Assembly: GCA_012932865.1 (NCBI GenBank)
Contig: SAXG01000001.1
Coordinates: forward strand, 2,159,693 to 2,223,692
DNA length: 64,000 nt
DNA from: Amylostereum areolatum
Taxonomy: Eukaryota; Basidiomycota; Agaricomycetes; Russulales; Stereaceae
Direction of reading: 5' to 3'
A program made the position numbers and the translations under genes. A model generated the notes under the pieces. It did no database searches and was not told the DNA's origin. It worked only from the letters and a program-made list of their open reading frames with translations. The stretch's first letter is position 1; each line of letters opens with the position of its first letter. Of this stretch, positions 56,867-64,000 are shown piece by piece.

Positions 56867-57800
56867 CTACTTGCCCTCGAGCCCCTCGTCCCTATGTCTT
56901 TTCTGTCCTACCGCCGCCGTTTGCTGCTGCGCCGCCGCACCCGCCCCGACGCCCGTAACGCCCACGACCAAGCCCTTCAACCATCCGTTCTCCCTCCGGA
57001 GACCCTCGCACTCACGCTCGAGCTCGCTCACGCGGCTCTCGAGCTCCTTCGCCTTCGTCTCGAGCGCGGCCTCCCGCTCCTTCTTCTTGAGCCGGAACCG
57101 GGCCGACGCCGCCGTATTGCGTCGGCGCTTGTCTTCTGCCGCCGACAGGGGCGTGCCGGACGGCGAGGGCTCTTCGTCGGCGGCATCGCCTACGCTGGTG
57201 GTGATGGACGCCTTACGGGTGCGCGCGCGCTTGGTCGCGGGCTCGGGGGTGGACTGGTGGACTTGCTGCTGCTGCTGCTGGACGGGAGCGTTGGGGACGG
57301 GGGGAAAGGGCATGGAGAGCAGCTGGGCGAGCGAGGGCATGCCGGCTGGGGACATGGACGGGTTGGTGGGGAGATTGAAGGGGTCGAGGCCGAAGCCGGC
57401 GAGGAGCGCCTGGAAGTCGATGTTGGGCGAGGATGCGGCGGGGTGCTGCGAGGGCTGATGGTGGGCGGGGGGGTGCGCGACGTTGACGGGATGGCCCATG
57501 ACCACGTTCTGGTGGTTGTCGGCCTGGGCGGGGCGCCTGTCGTCCTCGAGCCCCTCTTCATCCTCGTCGTCGGCTCTGAGCGAAGGGGACTCTTCGGCGC
57601 CGTCCTTTTTGAGATCGCGGCGGACGAGGGGCTCGTCGGACTGGAAGGAGAGGTTGGTCCATAGGTCGAGCTGGGCGCTGAGCTCCTGGGTAGTTCTGAG
57701 GGAGGTTGAGGAGGTCCTGGGAGGAGTCGGCGAGGAAGGAGGAGGAGGAGGAGGGCTGGGCGGGCTGGACGATGTTGAGGCCTTGAAGGTTGGGAGCCAT
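56867..57800 (-). CDS. bZIP transcription factor, Cys3/MetR-like, with one apparent frameshift
   Basis: Nuclear DNA-binding regulator. The basic region is RRRNTAASARFRLKKKER with the N-x2-A-A-S-x-R signature, followed by a zipper (ELESRVSELEREC, LRRENGWLKGLV) and an Ala/Gln tail ending RHRDEGLEGK. This basic region is closest to Neurospora cys-3/Aspergillus MetR and Met28-type factors that control sulfur assimilation; target genes are inferred from family only. The start at 57800 gives MAPNLQGLNIVQPAQ, a Ser run, then SSQDLLNL. The frame must shift by +1 near the GGG at 57700-57702 (plus strand) to continue as RTTQELSAQLDLWTN and the acidic segment that leads to the bZIP. No plausible intron explains the shift. 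The middle contains a Q5 run and NPSMSPAGMPSL-type linkers. Confidence 0.88.
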
Positions 57801-59733
57801 TATTTGGAAATTGCGTCGATAAATAGCGTTAAAAAGGCGTGAGGGAAGGTGACGACCCAATGTCGAGCGTACGACGACGAGGCTCGGGGTGCGAAGAGGA
57901 AAAAGGTGCAAAGCGGAAGCTGTCGGTAAAATTAAAAGAGATAAGATGAGGCATGACTCAGCACCACATGATCGCCGGCCTTCCCCCTGATTTCGGTCCA
58001 TCACCTCCGTTTATCGCCGAAAATACCCCCTATGCTGGCAATTTGGTCCACACGCACGGCTGGCGTCCTTCATACCTCTCACACCCTCGACGGTCTGACA
58101 TCTTTTCGACGCACGGATGAATGGACTCAAGTAGGTTCATCGACAGTGCGCGAGCACGTTGCATGAGCGCTAACCACTGCAGTGCTGAGTAACTACTTCG
58201 GCTTGATGACATTGACAGCACTGTGATAAGAACGCCGACCTGTCCGAACCAGGACCGAAACAAGACCAGATCGAACGAGTCCCTGCTCTGGAAGCTGCTC
58301 ACTCGTGATGAAGATGTCTCCCAGAAAGTATCCCCTCTGACGCAAAAGAGAACGGGCATGAAGAAAAATATGATGTCAGTTCGGGGAGAAAGGTGGCTTG
58401 TGAAGGATCGTACCCGAACCGGAGCGTCTGAGGGACTCGCGCTGTGCGCGTGTTCGCGAGAGAAACATCAAACAGGTAAGTAACGCGCGTGGAAAGGAAA
58501 CTCGGAAGTCCTTCCACGAGTAGAAGCAGCCTGCGCTTTTATACTGAACCTGTTCGCGATTCATGGTGCATGATGACGGTGCGGTGTCGACATGTGTCGA
58601 ATGCGACCGTTTGACGAGCACGGTATCCGAGCGTGGCAGAGGTGTGACGACGATATGCGGAAGCGCTTAGAGGTGACTGGTTGACCAGTGACCGGTGACC
58701 AGTGAAGCCTGAGGATTAGTTGCTCCAGGTGTGCAGAAACTCCCTGACATGACTATGTTTCATTGCCAACGTTGGTGAAAAAGCAGGGAACAAAAACAGA
58801 AGCATCTCGTACGTGGTGTCACTGGATGACGCCATAGCGGAAGTGATGACGAGATGATGGAGACCCTGAGTGAATTGCTGAGAACATTGGAAGTGTTTGA
58901 CGGTGATCCAGGTCAAATGACGGGAGTGCGGGAAGATCAGAGGGGATCCCGGAGGAACGGACGGAGATCAAAGGGCCAGAAGGTGGAAGAGCCAACATGG
59001 TGAGAAGAAGGGTCCAGAAAACGCGATAGCGTGGTGTGACTGGAGGTGAGGTTTGTCAGTTCTAGTAAGTACATAGACACCAGAAGGAGAGATGATACTT
59101 ATACTTGACCAGCGCATTTTGCGATCCATACCACGTAGATGTTTAGGTATACAATCACGGGGTATCGTTCCTACAGGAATCACACCCGGTAGTAGGCTCC
59201 AGAGTGAAGGGGCTCGTGCGGAAGGAAAGTTCGGGGGATATATGACATAACTACCAATGTATGTTGTCGACAATATCTCTTCCCAGGCCACTTCCACGTC
59301 TACTCCCCTGGAGCGTAGGGACGTTGTTGCGGGCGGTTCACAAGCGTGTCACAGGCGCGTCCGAAGGGCAATGTCGGCTGTCCATCGTCTGGACAAACCC
59401 GATTTACAGACGACCAGTGTAACTCCAGTAGAGAAGCTGAGCATCAAAAATGGACCGTCAAGGCTGATTTTGAGGAGTGTATGACACAAATACTCACTTT
59501 CATCGGGCCCGGCTCGAGCTAGAGCAACCCAATTGCTCCCAATGAATATATGGACTCGCCACTCAGTGGATGTTCGATCATGGGGGTATGACTTCAGCTA
59601 GACGAGCGTTCGATGCGAAAGCTAGGACATCAATGGCATTGATAAGAGTATATGCGCACCAGTTTACAGTGTTATGGGGAACGTGTACTGGTCAAGAAGA
59701 CCGGGAGCGTTGGGTTGAAAAACGTTGTTGAAC

Positions 59734-59815
59734 GTTGAACCCCAGTGAGAATCGGCGCGAAGGATATAGGACGCGGCTGAAGATTTTGGGATGCCAAGAG
59801 GTGTGCCAAAATCCT
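59734..59815 (+). repeat. Left arm of a ~85-bp imperfect inverted repeat
   Basis: Matches the reverse complement of 61166-61256 at roughly four of five positions, with an identical core AACCCCAGTGAGAATCGG and a second shared block GGGATGCCAAGA. Confidence 0.8.
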
Positions 59816-61165
59816 TCGTTGCCATCCTCTGTCTTCAAAAAAATGGCACACTTTTCTTGAACGGCGCAGGAGATTTTTGAATCCCATGGAAAACACATAG
59901 GACCATATGTGACGGCATTGGACAGCATGTATTCTCTCACTGATCCTTTGCTTGAACCATATTGAAGCATTCTGAATGGCACACCACTAATAGAGGATCA
60001 GATGCTAGTTTTCATTGCACAGTTACGAAATCTATGTAAGTACAGGGTCCTAAGTACACTCGAGCTCGCATTCCGATAGAACCAAACTGTGCATGATGGA
60101 CCACGCGCCGAGGCAGACCACGTCGATGATTCGAGGAACGATGCCGGGCGACGAGGGGCTCCATGGTCTTTTGCGTGGAGAGGATGGTGTGGTGGGGGTC
60201 CGCCGCATTGGGTCTCAACTACTTATGTGATGATATAGGCGACGAGCGCGCGCGCATGTTTCCGTGGCCCATCGCGCGCTGAAGCGGCAGTGGATGTTGG
60301 ACCAGAGCGTTGCGTCGGCTCGCCACCACCGGTCTGCGTGCGTCGCAACGGTCCACCCCCCTTGCGACGGCGTTGGCATTGGGGATACGCGCTGCAAAGT
60401 CCTTCGGGCTCTCTTCTTCGGGATGTGTCGCGTGTGAGGCTGAAGACGTGGGGAGGGAGGTGGCTAGCCGGTCTGAGCCCATTTTGCTCGGTCGATAGGG
60501 CAAGCGGACAGGGCTGATGGAGTGCAGGGGAGGACGCGCTGAGCTTGGGGGAATACGCCCACAAACCACGTCGTCCTGGGGAGCCGAGAGTTGAAAAGGA
60601 GCAGGTTCCCTACAGTGCAATATGAGCAAGTTATCAGCGAGATAAAAAGAAACGCACCCGAGCGAGGTAGAAGGAAAGCATGTCGTGGTTCTTGAGGTGC
60701 ACACCCGTCGTGGGGAACACCAACCACGACTATGAGCGCATTGGCTGTTCGATCCGGGACTTGACATGGATGGGTTGAGAATGGGGAGAAATGGACGACA
60801 AGAGTGAGGGGAATAGAAGGTGCGGAGAGGGATGTGCTGGTAAAAGGGAAGGCGGGGAGCTGGCCCCAGGTGAAGGACACGATGACGCTAAGTCGACGTG
60901 GAAGTTCGATCCCAAGTTGCAAGTCGCGCAAACACGATCGTTGCTTGAGAACTTACATAAGCCGTCCGAGACAACCTTTCGTTCTCACCAAGTTGTCTGC
61001 ATGGGAGGACTTTGTGGAAATTAAGAGATGCGGGATGTGGAGAGCTTCAACGAGCTTCAGTCTCCTTATATCGCAGACGATCTGAGCAACAGTCTATGTG
61101 CTTCCCGCTGCGCGTAAGTAGGTGATTCATAACGTGATCTGACGGGACTTCGAGGACGGCCAAAA

Positions 61166-61256
61166 TGCTTCATTTTTTGGCACTCGTGGGTCTTGGCATC
61201 CCGAAATCTCCCACCGCGTCTCAAATCCTCCGCACCGATTCTCACTGGGGTTGAAC
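61166..61256 (-). repeat. Right arm of the ~85-bp imperfect inverted repeat
   Basis: Reverse-complement partner of 59734-59815. It ends about 155 bp before the CWC24 start codon, so it may also lie in that promoter. Confidence 0.8.
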
Positions 61257-61411
61257 GGTTGAAGCGCCCACAACAGGCAACAATGAGGCGTGGGAATACT
61301 ACAAGTCACGTGCTACGCGCTCTCCCTCTCTGTCAGTGTCATTGTCAGCCTTGAAGTTGAAGTTCTCCATCGTCGACGTCAGTCACCGACTCTTTTCCCC
61401 AGTTAACCACC

Positions 61412-62544
61412 ATGGCATCCACCACCGACGTCAAAGTCCCTTTCTTCAAACGCAAATCCCGCCCCACCACCTCCCGACAGCGCTCCGCCTCGCCCCCTTC
61501 CAGCGCCCACGCCGGGCCCATCGCCTCCTCCTCCAAAACCCAAGTTGTCCTCCCCACTCGAAAAACAACGAACAACCTCCTGAGCGCCGGCACAAAGCGC
61601 ACCTCGTCCCAACGTCCGCGCAGACGGCGACCTCGACGACGAAGATGACGAGGGCCGACGGCGCGAAGGGCCGAGCATCAACTGGGGCGTGGGCGGCAGC
61701 CACATCACGGCCGCGCAAGACATCATCGACGGGGACGAGGCGGAGGCCATGCTCGCGCATCGCACACGAAAAGACGTGGGCTCGGACGAAGACGACGGAC
61801 CGAACGACGGGCAGTATCACGGGCAAAAGGCGTACAAGACGCACATCAAGAAAAGCCAAGAGGTGCCCAAGGCGATGCGCACCGGACCCCAGCGGAGCAA
61901 CAACAGCACGATTCGCACCGTGACCATCGTGGACTATCAGCCGGACGTGTGTAAGGACTACAAAGGCAAGCCGCTCTCCCTCCTCGCCCGCCCGTCGACA
62001 CCGTGCTCACATAGATCCTCCCGTCCGCAGAGACCGGCTTTTGCGGGTTCGGGGATACATGCAAGTTCCTTCACGACCGCGGCACATGTGCGTCCTCGTC
62101 CTCTTCCACCCTTGACGCGCCCTTCCCGCGCCCTTCCCTTCCCTCGCTGACCGGATCTCTTCCGCAGACCTCCAGGGTTGGCAACTCGACAAGCTCGCGG
62201 CGAACCCGCAGAAACCGATCGACGACGGGTCCGATTCGGACGACTCGGATGACGAGGACGTGCCCTTCGCCTGCCTCATCTGCCGCAAACCGTACACGGA
62301 CCCCGTCGTCACGCGCTGCGGGCACTACTTCTGCTCCGCGTGCGCGATCAGGCGTTTCGCGAAGACGCCCAAGTGCGCGGCGTGCGCGGCGCCCACGGGC
62401 GGCATCTTCAATCGGGCGGACAAGGTGCTCGAGAAGCTCCGGAAGGCGAAGGAGAAGCGGGATGGCGGTGACGGTGAGGAGGGCGAGGGACGAGGGCGGG
62501 GCCCCGGGTGGGGTGCAGATCGAAGGGCTAGCAGACGGCGGTAG
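61412..62544 (+). CDS. CWC24: Pre-mRNA-splicing factor CWC24 (RNF113 family), CCCH zinc finger plus RING, with one apparent frameshift
   Basis: Spliceosome-associated protein that binds near the 5' splice site before the first catalytic step. The ATG at 61412 (CCACCATGG context) gives MASTTDVKVPFFKRKSR. Residues up to ~70 end at TKRTSS; the acidic block DGDLDDEDDEG follows in the +1 frame after the CCC at 61608-61610, where removing one C restores NVRADGDLDD. Then come SINWGVGGSHITAAQD, YQPDVCKDYKETGFCGF (CCCH finger, C-x8-C-x5-C-x3-H, ending CKFLHDRGTY) and LQGWQLDKL. The C3HC4 RING starts CLICRKPYTDPVV, continues RCGHYFC and ends KCAAC. A GC-AG intron (61966-62030, donor GCAAGC) splits the CCCH finger; the next intron is GT-AG. 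The C-terminal ~35 residues are Gly/Arg-rich. Confidence 0.93.
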
Positions 62545-64000
62545 GGAAGGTAGTTCTGGGAGTTCGGACGAGGATTGATATTGAGACCTGAGGGGGGACA
62601 GGTGGCTAGACGGCGCGTGGTTCACTCCTCCATAGCTCCCATCCCCTTCGTTCCCCTTCAATGCACCCTTCTCTGCTGTCAGCTCCCCACATCCCTTCAT
62701 CGTCCCAGGCCCCTCTTCCTGAACGGCCATCATCCACGCTACACTACTTAACGCGACCGTGTACAGTAATGCCCATTATAGATCGAAACATCTCCCGACT
62801 TCAGTTCCGGCGTGACAGATGGAATTCGGCTCAGAACCCGGGCCCGCACCGCGATCGTCGTCATCAACCCTCATCCGGCTGCGATGGATGAGGCCAGGAT
62901 TCACGAGGAGACGAAGACGAAGAAAAGGGCATGCGCGCGTCTTTTCCGTGTTGCAGCCGTCGGCGGGCTTGGCCGTCCCGAATCGCACGTACCGGTGCGA
63001 CCGTCCTCTATCCGATAACTCACCTGTCCGTAACCCGTGTTCGAGCAGCTGGCTTTCCAATTTTCAGCGCGGCTCGTCCGGTGACGGGGGTCCTGGGAGC
63101 GCATCGCAGCACCGTGGCAAGTTTAATACCCCCCGCGCGCGCGCCTGCGTTCCACAAAACGTGCCCTCAGGCTGGCCGCTGGCCAGGGGCTCCCGACGGG
63201 GTACCCGGGCAGGAGAACGGCGCGACTTGACTCGAATAAGTCAAATTCCGTGAAGGTCCGATTTCTGAGTGGAGTCGGCGGATGCGCGAGGAGGGCTCCT
63301 GACACGTGGAAAGGTGTACGAGGACGACCCTGTCGTCGTCGTCGTCGTCGTCTGCGTCGATCGGGTGTCGCCCTCAATAATAAGCTTCAGGCGTCATGCG
63401 GCGCGATCGCCCAGCGGGTGCGTCCTCCGTATTACTTCATGTACCTCTGTATCGTCGGCACTTAACGTACGCGTAGAGCAGGTGCACTATCTGCCCGTCT
63501 GGTTGGGGGCGAGCGGGCGTTGTATCACTGTGCATAAACCGATTTCTGACATCGCTGAACCCATGGACAGGGTCCCGGCCAGCTGGCGACCGCTCCAGCG
63601 CCCCGCAAGAGCCCGTATGCGCGTCCACCGCCCGGCGCGCGTGCAAGTCTGTTCATGCATACACAAGGACAGCGCAGCGGACTGCGTGTTGACCGTTGAC
63701 CGCACCACCTCATTCAGATCGGATGGCTGAAACGCATGAGCGCGGGACCTCCCTGCTCGTCAAAAGTTGCCCTATACGACTTCAATGTGCCCATCCCCGG
63801 ATAGCCGCGGCCGCGCATTCGGAAACGGCGAGGGGCCGTTCTGTTGATTTACCGCGGTGGAATGAAATGGCGCGGTACATACTCACTCGGCCAGGGTTCG
63901 AGTGGGACGAGAGCCTGGCCGTGCGAGGTGACAGCGGGGACGGATTGAGTTCTGTTCTGCGCAAAGTGCGTCGGTGGCGCGAGCGATTCAGACGTTCGGA
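62545..64000. other. Right-end region without a recognised gene
   Basis: GC-rich, with a GTC-type trinucleotide run near 63331-63352. Several overlapping open frames, none with a known domain. It may include a promoter of a gene beyond the window. Confidence 0.45.

Larger units (their letters stand above)
57801..61411. other. 3.6-kb region without a confident gene; inverted repeats and membrane-like fragments
   Basis: Base composition is less GC-rich than neighbouring deserts. On the minus strand near 58990-59170 two hydrophobic stretches (YPVIVYLNIYVVWIAKC and RVFWTLLLTMLALPP) are separated by a spliceable GT-AG intron, and another canonical intron lies near 60611-60658. I could not assemble a coherent gene. 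Inverted repeats at 59734-59815 and 61166-61256 bracket 1.5 kb. Confidence 0.4.

Noticed and set aside
60611..60760. Spliced minus-strand peptide with VFPTTGVHLKNHD
   Set aside because: The intron looks canonical, but the joined peptide is proline-rich with no recognised domain, and an upstream exon could not be found.
60464..60931. Minus-strand open frame read as a pheromone-receptor-like protein
   Set aside because: Some hydrophobic stretches occur, but no transmembrane order or conserved receptor motif is present, and the frame crosses what look like intron signals.

Overview
The window reads as chromosomal DNA of a basidiomycete, most likely an Agaricomycete mushroom or wood-decay fungus. 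Its genes are split by many introns of about 50-65 nt with GTRNGT donors and CTRAY-like branch sites. It encodes a fungal copper radical oxidase (AA5), a basidiomycete-type membrane-anchored amidohydrolase, Dal5-type transporters and WOPR (Gti1/Pac2) regulators. I see no bacterial operons, CRISPR arrays, rRNA, convincing tRNA or transposase genes.

Left part (1-20.4 kb) is compact. It holds DNA topoisomerase III (TOP3, minus, 3' end outside the window) head-to-head with the SSU-processome factor UTP25. Next is a tandem pair of Dal5-like major facilitator transporters. An NKAP-type nuclear SR-like protein (minus) is divergent from a protein-kinase-fold gene. A glyoxal-oxidase-like copper radical oxidase (minus) is divergent from a large amidohydrolase. 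These genes read through cleanly once introns are removed, and include micro-exons of 6, 11, 12 and 17 nt and a GC-AG intron.

Right part (20.4-64 kb) is GC-rich and gene-poor. Three WOPR-domain paralogues (about 22.7-24.9, 30.2-31.3 and 45.9-47.1 kb) sit in or beside gene-free stretches of 2.2 to 7.4 kb. Between and after them lie a cysteinyl-tRNA synthetase with two in-frame starts (mitochondrial and cytosolic forms predicted), a GAF-type free-methionine sulfoxide reductase, a glycolipid transfer protein, an intracellular LysM protein, a Cys3/MetR-like bZIP factor and the splicing factor CWC24.

Two observations stand out. First, three members of the family of fungal morphological master regulators lie within 25 kb, share intron positions and have long non-coding flanks. 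Second, seven apparent +1 frameshifts occur in six genes of the right part, each removable by deleting one base of a homopolymer. That pattern most simply means uncorrected insertion errors, but it must be resolved before these genes are called intact, broken or recoded. Other items include a cluster of GAATTTCTTA motifs near 48.5-49.0 kb, a pair of ~85-bp inverted repeats near 59.7 and 61.2 kb, and a 27-nt poly-G run.
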